From positions 76,991,275 to 77,055,274 of the forward strand of contig OX457026.1 of assembly GCA_949752745.1 (NCBI GenBank): DNA of 64,000 bases, written 5' to 3'. Source of the DNA: Protula sp. h YS-2021 (lineage: Eukaryota; Annelida; Polychaeta; Sabellida; Serpulidae). The stretch's first letter is position 1; every line of letters starts with the position of its first letter. Below the pieces are notes generated by a model. That model was not told the origin of the DNA. It made no database searches and saw only the letters and a program-made list of their open reading frames with translations. The translations under genes were made by a program, and so were the position numbers. Shown piece by piece: positions 60,501 through 64,000 of the stretch.

Positions 60501-63500
60501 TCAGTAATTGACAGCATTCAAAAACGAGTTTCCACACTCTGCATTCGATTGCTTAAGTAGTTGTTTCTTCATCTTTTTTTTGTTTGGTAATTTGCACCTC
60601 CCAAACTATCTCTAAACTTGGTTTCAAAATATCAAATATGGAATGAAAGTTAAAAATTTAGATCATTTCTGGCTAACTAGAATTGTGATTTTGAAGTAGA
60701 AATTCAGTAGTGTTTTTATAAACGCCTCTTGCATGGTGCATGTGCACTTGTAGGCGGGAGCGTCTGGCCACTCACCTTATGCGCGACATCCTCGAGGACA
60801 AACTCCAGGACAAACTCCCACCGGAAGTGGAGACAGCTCCGCGCAGCGCTCGCCAGCCCAAGTCCGCGCGCACCCCAATCAGCCAGCGCACAAGTACGCC
60901 TGAGAGGAAATCCACACGCGCCAAAAGCGCCAGTCCTCGCCGAGGTGCGCGGCCTCCCCACGCGACTTCCGGTTTCCTCGATCGTACGCATACACAGCCA
61001 GATGACTATATTCCTACAAAACAGAGGCAAGAGTATTATACACAAAGACCTTACACTGCTTCGGCAACGCAGAGACAGTCGCGTCTGGATAACCGGACTC
61101 GGCCTGTGCCGACACGATCCGATTTCTCGCCGATGCAGCCTAGGAAATCATTAGAGTTCTCCGGCGAGGATCAGGTCCATATAATTGATGCCTATGAACA
61201 CGATGACAGTGCCATTAGAGTATCAGAATTAGCGGAAACACCCCGGCCGACGGCTGAAAATGAAGCCGATAAAGAAAGTGAGCCTAGGCCGGCGGCGAAG
61301 CCATACAAGCCGAAACCCTTTACTGCTTTGGTTAGAATGCAACGACCGGAATTAACACGAAAGGAACGCGATCGGAGGTATTGTTTCATTGTTTTCTCTC
61401 TTTTCTCGTATCTCTCTTTATAAACAAAATCGGGCTTTTTTCTAGCGTTAGAAGATACGGAAGCATTTGCATGGCATTTTTGGAAAGCGCTTTGATTAGC
61501 GTCCACGATCGTTTATTAAGTTTGCACGCGTCTGTGTCTTGTCAGTGAGTGTGCAGGTGTGTCTTCATAGACATCCGGTCTGTCCGGCCTTCTTTTAAGG
61601 AGCATCATGCATTTTTTTACGGAGACCGGTTAGAACTAAAGGGTGACTCAGTGAATGGATGGTATGTATTTGGTCGGTTACAAAATAAAAACAAAAAGAA
61701 GCCAACAGTAACTTCTGTTATGAAATTCGTTTTGGTGATATATATATGTTACAGTGGATCTGTGTAATTAGGGATTTCATGAAATCCCTAGGGAATTCGT
61801 GTAATAACTGGATAAGACAATATCGGTATTTTTATTGAGAATTTTTATGTTTGCAGTGTAGTATTTCAAAGGGATAAATTGTAGATTTTGAATTTACATG
61901 CCTAAAGCACTCGATCACCAAAAAGTATCACTCATGGTATATTTCAGTAGATGAGGTTAGCGACATTTTTTGCCAAAGTAACTCATGTCAAATTTCACGC
62001 CACATTTTTTAATTAGGAGGGTAATATTTTTTATTCCAACTCTTTTCAGTGTGAAAGGGCATACAAAGTTCTGGCAAACCATCCAACACGAATTCTGAAC
62101 GGATAATTTTTCAAAATATTTTGAAAATCAACGAGAGATTAATTATTACACGAATTTCCTAGGGATTTCATGAAATCCCTAATTACACAGATCCACTGTA
62201 ACATATATATTTTGTTCAGTTTATAAGAGAAAAAGGACAGAGAAAGTAGTGGGGGGGGGGCGTCCGTTTAGGGCCTGAGTGGTGCACAACACGCGTTATT
62301 GCATGTGTTGCCGTTGCCTTGCAGCCACAAGCCCGTGCCGTACGTGGGCAGGTTGTCGGAGATGAGCAGTACGTACACGACACCACGCAGCCAGGCGGAC
62401 TCCATCCGCGAGCAGCACAAAATACACGGTAATCTCGCCCACACATTCACACATGGTCTGTAAACGATTGCGAAGCTGTAAGAAGTGTCGAAACACGTGT
62501 TTAAGCCGTTTGACTTCTGCACTGGCCTCTAACGATTCTATGACCTTCCAGATTTTTGCATTTATCTCAGAGTATTTTTTGTTTGGTTCTCTTGTCATTC
62601 TCATAAATATTTATGGGCTCAAATTTTGTATTTAATTATACTATACTATGTCTTTTTTTGATAGGTTCAAAGCGACTGCCAGGAGCGTATAAGGCAAATG
62701 AACGCAAGGCTCCCCGAGTTGTGAAAACCTACCAAGAGCGCTTAGCGGACATGAAACACACACAGACGTACAGTACGCCCATCGTGCCCCGCCTCCATGT
62801 GCCTGGCCACTCCCACGCACAGCCACTCCCCAGGCAGGCCCCGCCCACCAAGCCCAGGAAGGCCATGACGTATGCTCAGCAGCTGCAGGCTCTGCAGCCG
62901 CCGAAGGAACTGTACAGGAGTGGGGAAGGTAACATGTTTGCAATAGCACCCTCTCGCTTTCCCAAGCGGTAGTTTCTGGCAGAAGCTTTAAAATAAAAAC
63001 AATTTCAAAGTTATGTGGGTTATTTTGATTCCTGACAAATAGTACGAAAATGCGTACGAGTATTTCTGCCAATCCTACGAGGAAACGTTAAAAAAATTAA
63101 ATAGCGTTTTAGTTAGGTTTCAGAAATCTCAGTTTTTAGCTTGCATTAGTACGGCAAAAAGTAACGACGTTCTTGCTAGTTAGCGAGATTACGTAATTTT
63201 ACTAAACGTTTGTGTGGTGTGATGTAGGTGGCTTTGCGTCACGCACGCGGACGATAAGGAAGTCACAGGGACCAGCTCACAAGCCTAAGACATACGTGCA
63301 ACAGCTGCAGGAGCTACAGCCACACGACGACGGCGCCAGGCTGTCCATGGAGTACTATGGTACGAAACCGCTTTTGTCTAACGGTATACACTATAGGCTG
63401 TCCATGGAATTATATGGTACCAATCCGCTTTTGTCCAATGGTTTACACTGTAGGCTGACCATGGAATTATATGGTACCAATCTGCTTTTGTTCAACGGTA

Positions 63501-63679
63501 TACACCATAGACTGCCCATGGAATACCGTGGTACAGAGTCGCTTTTGCCCAACAGTATACACTATGGGCTGTCCGTGGACTACGATGAGAACAAGCCGTC
63601 TTTGTCTAACACTGTGCACTGTAGACTGTCCATGGAATTCCATGGTTCCAAGCCGCTTTTGTCTAGAAGTGTAAATTAA
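30040..63679 (+). CDS. CPLANE1: CPLANE1 (JBTS17/C5orf42) orthologue, 38 coding exons
   Basis: The protein is a basal-body component that, in vertebrates, forms the CPLANE module with INTU, FUZ, WDPCP and RSG1 and promotes recruitment of IFT-A proteins for cilium assembly; human mutations cause Joubert and oral-facial-digital syndromes. Joining 38 exons with GT-AG borders gives 3,569 codons in one frame. Matches to the vertebrate protein as I remember it run in order: MKLELEVLASTSIKRKKPWP (residues 1-20), LFLWHKDSD blade (about 80-100), VADMRWTYDDLFLACMLKQG (about 325-345), DGYMVTILQIPGE, GAVPEAAWLAKRLGDWKTSF (about 1070-1090), SLYLPAPPVYCPQP (about 1195-1210), CRDKLSLALRKK and the C-terminal helix ELQLWMKQKRAKQMKGYLQH. 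The N terminus is probably a beta-propeller, the middle helical repeats, and exons 17, 21 and 35 disordered and basic. It is slightly longer than the human protein (about 3,200). The start ATG (gggcaagATGa) is the first in frame. An AATAAA follows the stop. The exact 3' end is the least certain part because of the repeat in exon 38. Confidence 0.97.
31366..31470. repeat. Palindromic cluster GGAATGTTACACGAG
   Basis: GGAATGTTACACGAG...CTCGTGTAACATTCC forms a hairpin (about 31367-31408). It is followed by two GGGTAACATTCC half-units and another CTCGTGTAACATTCC, so one 12-15 bp word is repeated five times in both orientations. Confidence 0.75.
32583..32646 (+). repeat. AAT/CAA compound microsatellite
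   Basis: ATAATAATAATATTAATAACAACAACAGCACC followed by CAACAA and AATAAT runs. Intronic simple repeat. Confidence 0.9.
32963..32995 (+). repeat. Poly-T tract in intron 1
   Basis: An uninterrupted T run of about 33 nt, 225 bp before the exon 2 acceptor. It could be the tail of an inverted retroposon, but no body is recognised. Confidence 0.8.
33221..33356 (+). CDS. CPLANE1: CPLANE1 exon 2
   Basis: Residues 28-72. Acceptor GTTTGTGCAG; donor GTAAGT; ends in phase 1. ESLFLFDEQRLS and SGKTKRKIPKL match ESVFLLDDKF and SGKIKKKIPSL of the vertebrate protein. Confidence 0.95.
33763..33915 (+). CDS. CPLANE1: CPLANE1 exon 3
   Basis: Residues 73-123. Acceptor TTACCCAAG; donor GTATAC; phase 1 out. GGLLSSGDLFLWHKDSD is a WD-like blade matching GVLTTGELFLWNKDQD. 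Confidence 0.95.
34253..34853 (+). CDS. CPLANE1: CPLANE1 exon 4
   Basis: Residues 124-323. Acceptor TTTCTCCTAG; donor GTTAGA; phase 2 out. Contains further propeller-like strands (KVYVWELDPG, GALVTRVSHDGQLTAVAANQ), the latter matching the remembered GALISAFSRDGLTLAV segment. The open frame extends upstream of the acceptor by chance. Confidence 0.93.
35417..35599 (+). CDS. CPLANE1: CPLANE1 exon 5
   Basis: Residues 324-384. Acceptor TTTTTTCAG; donor GTAACT; phase 2 out. FWVADMRWTYDDLFLACMLK and FGCSIEMGPRPFLPLHPLI closely match YWVGDISWTHDSLFLTCVLK and FGCSIEFGPAEFIPLHPLI. Confidence 0.96.
35915..37207 (+). CDS. CPLANE1: CPLANE1 exon 6 (1.3 kb)
   Basis: Residues 385-815. Acceptor TTTTTCGCAG; donor GTTTTT (weak but the only phase-compatible site). 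Starts RQQRERQLSDEPLSDSMLER, then MRQHFSICAHPRLPMLVCSD and DGYMVTILQI, matching the vertebrate MRQRFSIKAHSRLPYLIISDGYMVT. The middle is acidic and disordered (about 520-560). The end is helical, followed by a Gly/Pro-rich loop. Confidence 0.95.
37668..37873 (+). CDS. CPLANE1: CPLANE1 exon 7
   Basis: Residues 816-884. Acceptor GTTTTCAG; donor GTACAC; phase 1 out. RLGVAWLVLYKGAVESYKLS matches RLIVLWRVLYKKTLWYQAQL. Confidence 0.92.
38057..38131 (+). CDS. CPLANE1: CPLANE1 exon 8
   Basis: Residues 885-909. Acceptor TTTTTTTAG; donor GTACGG; phase 1 out. ADAKLVEGNIANGKQLILKD, a short exon without a strong remembered match; accepted from splice sites, phase and composition. Confidence 0.75.
38316..38364 (+). 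repeat. (AAT)n microsatellite in intron 8
   Basis: About sixteen AAT triplets with one GAT interruption, ending 38 bp before the exon 9 acceptor. Confidence 0.95.
38402..38595 (+). CDS. CPLANE1: CPLANE1 exon 9
   Basis: Residues 910-974. Acceptor CTCTTTCAG; donor GTTTGG; phase 0 out. YLLSLLYLMMQQYQFRSALE corresponds to the helical YYLSLLYCHLYCYNLNDAQG segment. Confidence 0.92.
39121..39295 (+). CDS. CPLANE1: CPLANE1 exon 10
   Basis: Residues 975-1032. Acceptor TTAAATTCAG; donor GTACGT; phase 1 out. VHSMARLMASYYGNKQMFVY and PPHATKKLPPLHV match VIQSMARFMAAYFTNQLLYI and PPHNVNVLPPLHI. Confidence 0.96.
39506..39731 (+). CDS. CPLANE1: CPLANE1 exon 11
   Basis: Residues 1033-1107. Acceptor CGTGACAG; donor GTAAGT; phase 2 out. 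LSRDDVICTLNDENLGDVWT and GAVPEAAWLAKRLGDWKTSF match the best-conserved block of the family (GGLVPEAVWLAYKLGDWKTS). Confidence 0.97.
40059..40153 (+). CDS. CPLANE1: CPLANE1 exon 12
   Basis: Residues 1108-1139. Acceptor GTGTGGTAG; donor GTGAAA; phase 1 out. KKCQLPTELHPSEILKERLT corresponds to KKDLPLPLNMTPAQIFQEKL. Confidence 0.92.
40332..40583 (+). repeat. 36-bp minisatellite, seven units, in intron 12
   Basis: GACCAGTCAACC recurs exactly every 36 bp at 40332, 40368, 40404, 40440, 40476, 40512 and 40548. Units differ at only a few positions (GTATTCGCG/GTGTTCACG). Because 36 is divisible by three, frames stay open on both strands. The array ends 18 bp before exon 13, so it replaces most of the usual polypyrimidine region. 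It is intronic by the flanking exon match. Confidence 0.97.
40602..40828 (+). CDS. CPLANE1: CPLANE1 exon 13
   Basis: Residues 1140-1215. Acceptor ATTTTCGACAG directly after the minisatellite; donor GTAGCG; phase 0 out. ESLYLPAPPVYCPQPTPTNE matches GLYLPAPPLYCPQPAILSEE. Confidence 0.95.
41148..41315 (+). CDS. CPLANE1: CPLANE1 exon 14
   Basis: Residues 1216-1271. Acceptor TGTGTTACAG; donor GTAAGT; phase 0 at both ends. LLLLVLTSSHCTLPVARWYV and HQVLEAFTKASKFN match the LLLFRAAQCSFPVAQWYILQ region. The last 60 bp are duplicated twice downstream. Confidence 0.95.
41345..41530 (+). repeat. Two tandem copies of the exon 14 3' end in intron 14
   Basis: 41345-41410 (CACACGGTGGTGCGTGTACC) and 41470-41529 (CGCTGGTATGTATATCACGT) both resemble exon 14 bases 41253-41315 (GCCCGGTGGTACGTGCACCA). 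The second copy keeps an open frame RWYVYHVLESFTKVSKFK against RWYVHQVLEAFTKASKFN in the exon, but its donor reads AAAATGATT, so it is probably not spliced as an exon. The unit is about 92-121 bp. Confidence 0.85.
41869..41969 (+). CDS. CPLANE1: CPLANE1 exon 15
   Basis: Residues 1272-1304. Acceptor TTTTACAG; donor GTGAGA; phase 2 out. KVLQESFLNEPSLFQGHEKD. Confidence 0.85.
42112..42217 (+). CDS. CPLANE1: CPLANE1 exon 16
   Basis: Residues 1305-1340. Acceptor TTTTTTCAG; donor GTGAGA; phase 0 out. GGFREMVSLVWMFHCRDKLS matches GCFRELCALCWMLHVRDKLS almost residue for residue. Confidence 0.96.
42469..44045 (+). CDS. CPLANE1: CPLANE1 exon 17 (1.6 kb)
   Basis: Residues 1341-1865. Acceptor TTTTTTTTAG; donor GTAAGC; phase 2 out. 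Begins WLQQCESALMWARYMMPFRH, matching CLQALEWAYRLLPFSRF. The middle (about 1565-1700) is Ser/Pro/Arg-rich and disordered with repeated SPRxxR and SPRSRR-like motifs. The later part has a conserved-looking helical segment LLDWLNRWISRNHTF and RIRVPPRAIVYSVWQLEHTF. It ends in a Lys/Glu-rich helix. Confidence 0.95.
44369..44803 (+). CDS. CPLANE1: CPLANE1 exon 18
   Basis: Residues 1866-2010. Acceptor ACGTTACAG; donor GTAGGT; phase 2 out. Strongly charged: DVRRRDIDDAITRQLDDANR, RLEARRRKKINLRN. Probably helical or disordered linker. Confidence 0.9.
45143..45238 (+). CDS. CPLANE1: CPLANE1 exon 19
   Basis: Residues 2011-2042. Acceptor GGTGTTGTAG; donor GTGAGT; phases match on both sides. SDLITSLNEMIDDELEKTVR is an acidic helix. 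No database match was possible here; accepted from splice grammar and phase. Confidence 0.8.
45992..46090 (+). repeat. 30-bp tandem repeat, about 3.3 units, in intron 19
   Basis: GTATATTCC, GTGCATTTCC, GTACATTTCC and GTACATTTGC start units at 45992, 46022, 46052 and 46081. Each continues with a TTTGAGGCAGCGAACCC-like segment. Confidence 0.85.
46932..47282. mobile_element. hAT-like MITE with CAGGGTT ends
   Basis: CAGGGTTTCGGTTGTCCTCG at the left is mirrored by AGCACGAGAACCCTG at the right. AATCCTGG, AGTCTTGG, AGTCCTGG and AATCCTTGAG words fill both sides. It is 351 bp and non-coding. AT-rich flanks prevent a clean target-duplication call. Confidence 0.6.
48923..49140 (+). repeat. Copy of the ACCGATTTCGCTAC dispersed family
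   Basis: AGACCGATTTCACAACCGAGTAGCG, TTTTACACTTGGGAGCACAAAATAA and AATGCCACCACATCACTTG correspond in order to 9455-9660, with about a quarter of positions changed. Confidence 0.65.
49235..49653. repeat. Perfect 32-bp inverted repeat in intron 19
   Basis: TTTTTTTGCAAGAAACATTT...TGGTGATCTACA (49235-49266) and its exact reverse complement (49622-49653) are separated by 355 bp. The transcript could form a hairpin in the intron. It is probably the ends of a non-autonomous element. Confidence 0.85.
50827..51091 (+). CDS. CPLANE1: CPLANE1 exon 20
   Basis: Residues 2043-2131. Acceptor GTTTGACGCAG; donor GTGAAC; phase 2 in, 0 out. LEISAPLILPDKSQPVAAAN, a poly-Gly loop (GGGGGG), then a helix AIAEELRSVVRNELRKLVE. 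Confidence 0.9.
51458..52572 (+). CDS. CPLANE1: CPLANE1 exon 21 (1.1 kb)
   Basis: Residues 2132-2502. Acceptor GCTTCCCATAG; donor GTCAGT; phase 2 out. Starts AQHKGIVAMLGSFEDQTKVK. Mostly Pro/Ser-rich and disordered, with three repeated M-P-L-L motifs in similar context (MGWMPLLHIP, GLPYMPLLRA, GYPPMPLLHAN; about 2325-2420). It ends with a basic, highly charged helix (YEQRKYNKKEYKKKMLQAQI). Confidence 0.93.
52817..53003 (+). CDS. CPLANE1: CPLANE1 exon 22
   Basis: Residues 2503-2565. Acceptor TTTTGTATAG; donor GTACGT; phase 0 out. Lys/Arg-rich (DRKKKRSKKKEAG), then Ser/Thr/Glu-rich. A possible nuclear-localisation-like or linker segment. Confidence 0.88.
53004..54568 (+). other. CPLANE1 intron 22
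   Basis: 1.6 kb. AT-rich with a C-run (54068-54081). No repeat family or coding signal recognised. Confidence 0.8.
54569..54680 (+). CDS. CPLANE1: CPLANE1 exon 23
   Basis: Residues 2566-2602. Acceptor GATGTTTACAG; donor GTACGA; phase 1 out. TSVDLSQTAAGGSTVDGTAE then DLLKLHHGFAITPG. Confidence 0.85.
54934..55043 (+). CDS. CPLANE1: CPLANE1 exon 24
   Basis: Residues 2603-2639. Acceptor GAAATTTCAG; donor GTAAGA; phase 0 out. MFDEYVDKDDELGSTGQNFA then a Gln/Met-rich helix QAQRMVKQMESK. The frame stays open far past the donor, but that extension has AT-rich, non-coding character. Confidence 0.85.
55469..55550 (+). CDS. CPLANE1: CPLANE1 exon 25
   Basis: Residues 2640-2666. Acceptor TGATGCAG; donor GTAGGC; phase 1 out. 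HSPRKRNVAVGTDVVHDQGT. Confidence 0.82.
56024..56151 (+). CDS. CPLANE1: CPLANE1 exon 26
   Basis: Residues 2667-2709. Acceptor CTGTTTCAG; donor GTTGGT; phase 0 out. DPVGEAIARYYRANTSEAVS and PPDIYMGLRFAD. Confidence 0.88.
56515..56698 (+). CDS. CPLANE1: CPLANE1 exon 27
   Basis: Residues 2710-2770. Acceptor CTGTCGTCAG; donor GTGCGT; phase 1 out. TRVFLNVVDIHSADMLREIT looks like a compact strand-helix element. The rest is QPRPHMKSPPRAG linker. Confidence 0.9.
56916..57042 (+). CDS. CPLANE1: CPLANE1 exon 28
   Basis: Residues 2771-2812. Acceptor TCCTGCAG; donor GTGGGG; phase 2 out. Contains RSPSPRRSPSPRRSPSPRR, three perfect RSPSPR repeats coded by an 18-bp DNA repeat (about 56937-56993): a probable SR-type phosphorylation site cluster. 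Confidence 0.88.
57251..57395 (+). CDS. CPLANE1: CPLANE1 exon 29
   Basis: Residues 2813-2861. Acceptor CTATCGCACAG; donor GTAAGT; phase 0 out. RRRLGDMDMQIGAIETIASN is a helical, coiled-coil-like segment. Confidence 0.9.
57511..57557 (+). repeat. (ATA)n microsatellite in intron 29
   Basis: About fifteen ATA/AAT triplets, 35 bp before the exon 30 acceptor. Confidence 0.95.
57592..57756 (+). CDS. CPLANE1: CPLANE1 exon 30
   Basis: Residues 2862-2916. Acceptor TTTTTTTACAG; donor GTAGGC; phase 0 at both ends. LLNTIEQIGESILPSAERYP continues the exon 29 helix. Confidence 0.9.
58082..58155 (+). CDS. CPLANE1: CPLANE1 exon 31
   Basis: Residues 2917-2940. Acceptor TTTTTTCAG; donor GTAAGG; phase 2 out. 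DEAAKERRSVDEKLRDIRKS, a highly charged helix. Confidence 0.85.
58336..58461 (+). CDS. CPLANE1: CPLANE1 exon 32
   Basis: Residues 2941-2982. Acceptor CGCTTTCAG; donor GTAAGT; phase 2 at both ends. SEIIGEIVARGELMPEELGF and SQREANIMAERYL. Its last 70 bp and the donor are duplicated 140 bp downstream. Confidence 0.9.
58530..58620 (+). repeat. Tandem copy of the exon 32 3' end in intron 32
   Basis: GGCGAGCTGATGCCTGAGGA through GAGCGCTATCTGCAAGTACC repeats exon 32 and its donor at an offset of 140 bp, with about 90% identity by eye. Changes include AACATCATGGCT to ACCTTCATGGGT, and the donor GTAAGT becomes GCAAGT, a possible but weak GC donor. No acceptor of its own is evident, so it is probably a dead partial exon. 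Confidence 0.93.
58963..59188 (+). CDS. CPLANE1: CPLANE1 exon 33
   Basis: Residues 2983-3058. Acceptor TATATCCCAG; donor GTAAGT; phase 0 out. ELQLWMKQKRAKQMKGYLQH then LAEMREKESNRF is the conserved C-terminal basic helix of the family (EIQAWMRRKHKERMVEYLRQ, LAEKREKEHDPF as I recall). Confidence 0.95.
59207..59835. mobile_element. MITE with ACGTCGAC-repeat inverted ends in intron 33
   Basis: The left end (59214-59280) reads GGCGGATAAAACGTCGAC, GGTCAAAACGTCGAC, AGGTGTAAAAGCGGATAA. The right end (59764-59831) is the inverse: TTATCTGCTTTTACACTT, GTCGACGTTTTATCCGCC, AGCGTTTTGGCACCG. The element is about 620 bp and non-coding. It begins within about 20 bp of the exon 33 splice donor. Confidence 0.8.
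60099..60190 (+). CDS. CPLANE1: CPLANE1 exon 34
   Basis: Residues 3059-3088. Acceptor GTGTCACACAG; donor GTACGC; phase 2 out. DKDLEEARKARATNKSQREM. Confidence 0.85.
60754..61377 (+). CDS. CPLANE1: CPLANE1 exon 35
   Basis: Residues 3089-3296. Acceptor TGCACTTGTAG; donor GTATTG; phase 2 at both ends. Starts ERLATHLMRDILEDKLQDKL (helix). It then runs through a long basic Ser/Pro/Arg-rich tail with TSTPERKSTRAKSASPRRG. It ends ALVRMQRPELTRKERDRR. Confidence 0.93.
61740..62209. mobile_element. Well-preserved MITE with about 65-bp inverted ends in intron 35
   Basis: Left end 61741-61805 (TATATATGTTACAGTGGATC, TGTGTAATTAGGGATTTCAT, GAAATCCCTAGG...GTAAT) and right end 62145-62209 are inverse copies with a single mismatch visible in the shared 55-bp core. 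Each end contains its own palindrome AGGGATTTCATGAAATCCCT. The interior is about 340 bp and AT-rich. TATA flanks suggest a TA target. The near identity of the arms implies recent insertion or gene conversion. Confidence 0.9.
62325..62428 (+). CDS. CPLANE1: CPLANE1 exon 36
   Basis: Residues 3297-3331. Acceptor GCCTTGCAG; donor GTAATC; phase 1 out. HKPVPYVGRLSEMSSTYTTP. Confidence 0.85.
62665..62928 (+). CDS. CPLANE1: CPLANE1 exon 37
   Basis: Residues 3332-3419. Acceptor TTTTTGATAG; donor GTAACA; phase 1 out. Carries two TYxQxL motifs (VKTYQERLADMK, MTYAQQLQALQP) separated by a Pro/His-rich linker. Confidence 0.92.
63228..63679 (+). CDS. CPLANE1: CPLANE1 exon 38 (terminal in this model)
   Basis: Residues 3420-3569. 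Acceptor GTGTGATGTAG. KPKTYVQQLQELQPHDDGAR is a third TYxQxL motif. From 63341 the frame runs through a 57-bp repeat (about six 19-residue units such as RLSMELYGTNPLLSNG) to TAA at 63677. An alternative is a splice donor GTACGA at 63360, which would put the rest in an intron or 3' UTR. No further exon is visible before 64000, which favours the read-through model. Confidence 0.75.
63341..63674 (+). repeat. 57-bp minisatellite, about six units, in the last CPLANE1 exon
   Basis: CTGTCCATGGA (or variant) starts units at 63341, 63398, 63455, 63512, 63569 and 63626, all exactly 57 bp apart. The units keep one frame open (19 codons each) and also an open frame on the opposite strand. Every unit contains AG|GCTGTCCATGGAATTATATG|GTAC-like borders. 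Confidence 0.97.
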
Positions 63680-63736
63680 TGTCAAAATTATTATACACAC
63701 CAATTTACAGGTTTATCTATGTCTATGCCAAAAAGT

Positions 63737-63742
63737 AATAAA
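63737..63742 (+). terminator. Candidate polyadenylation signal AATAAA
   Basis: AATAAA begins 58 bp after the TAA stop at 63677-63679. An ATTAAA lies further on, at about 63863. Either could serve CPLANE1 if exon 38 is terminal. Confidence 0.55.
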
Positions 63743-64000
63743 ATCCACAGATAACAGAATTGATTTTAGAAAAAAAAAAAACGTTGAAAATTCAGTGATA
63801 CTCGGCGTTCTGTGTATTTGCCAAAACAAAACAAGATTTATGTTAAATTTAAATTGTTGAAATTAAAGGTTTGATTGTTGCTAAATTTGTGTATTGAAGA
63901 AGTGTAGTTTAAAACAAAGGTTGACAGATGGAGAAATTCCATAATGTATAATACGTTCAGCGTTAATGATGTGTCTACCGCACTGAAGTGGTATACCTTC
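63743..64000. other. Downstream flank, nothing recognised
   Basis: AT-rich, with no exon-like frame or repeat family seen before the window ends. Confidence 0.5.

Overview
The window is nuclear DNA from an intron-rich, AT-rich metazoan. I infer a marine invertebrate from the mix of DIRS-like, Ty3/gypsy, Tc1 and LINE remnants, many foldback elements and small tandem arrays, but the sequence does not fix the phylum. There are no operons, RBS sites, CRISPR arrays, tRNA or rRNA genes that I can see.

One host gene dominates. From about 30040 to 63679 on the + strand lies an apparently complete orthologue of CPLANE1 (C5orf42/JBTS17, ciliogenesis and planar polarity effector 1). I could place 38 coding exons. 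All have GT-AG borders and matching phases, and together they give one uninterrupted frame of 10,710 nt (3,569 codons plus stop), compared with about 3,200 residues that I recall for the human protein. The N-terminal exons carry propeller-like blades. The middle exons are the most conserved, helical (solenoid-like) part. Large exons 17, 21 and 35 are basic, Ser/Pro-rich and probably disordered. The C-terminal exons carry a charged helix and three TYxQxL motifs. CPLANE1 acts with INTU, FUZ, WDPCP and RSG1 at the basal body to recruit intraflagellar-transport A proteins, so the window implies a ciliated animal.

The 30 kb upstream of the gene has no recognisable intact host gene. It is a graveyard of mobile DNA: a frame-broken tyrosine recombinase (6.3-6.95 kb, +), a DIRS-like RT/RNase H/gag remnant (10.5-12.6 kb, -), a Tc1-like transposon with both terminal inverted repeats (14.1-15.5 kb, +), a Ty3/gypsy pol relic split by unexplained DNA (16.4-19.7 kb, -), a LINE 3' end (20.46-21.33 kb, +), and several foldback/MITE-like elements (2.8-3.4, 13.0-13.7, 22.1-23.4, 28.6-29.0 kb). 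Between them lie tandem arrays, many with units near 157 bp. Several arrays begin with a short hairpin followed by a CTGTCTGTCCGTC-type tract.

The most unusual signals are inside CPLANE1. The 3' ends of exons 14 and 32 are duplicated in tandem in the following introns. The last exon contains a 57-bp (19-codon) repeat of about six units whose first unit overlaps a possible splice donor. Exon-edge duplication therefore seems to have recurred in this gene. Introns also carry a 36-bp minisatellite against the exon 13 acceptor, a MITE beginning about 20 bp after the exon 33 donor, and a very well preserved MITE with about 65-bp inverted ends in intron 35.
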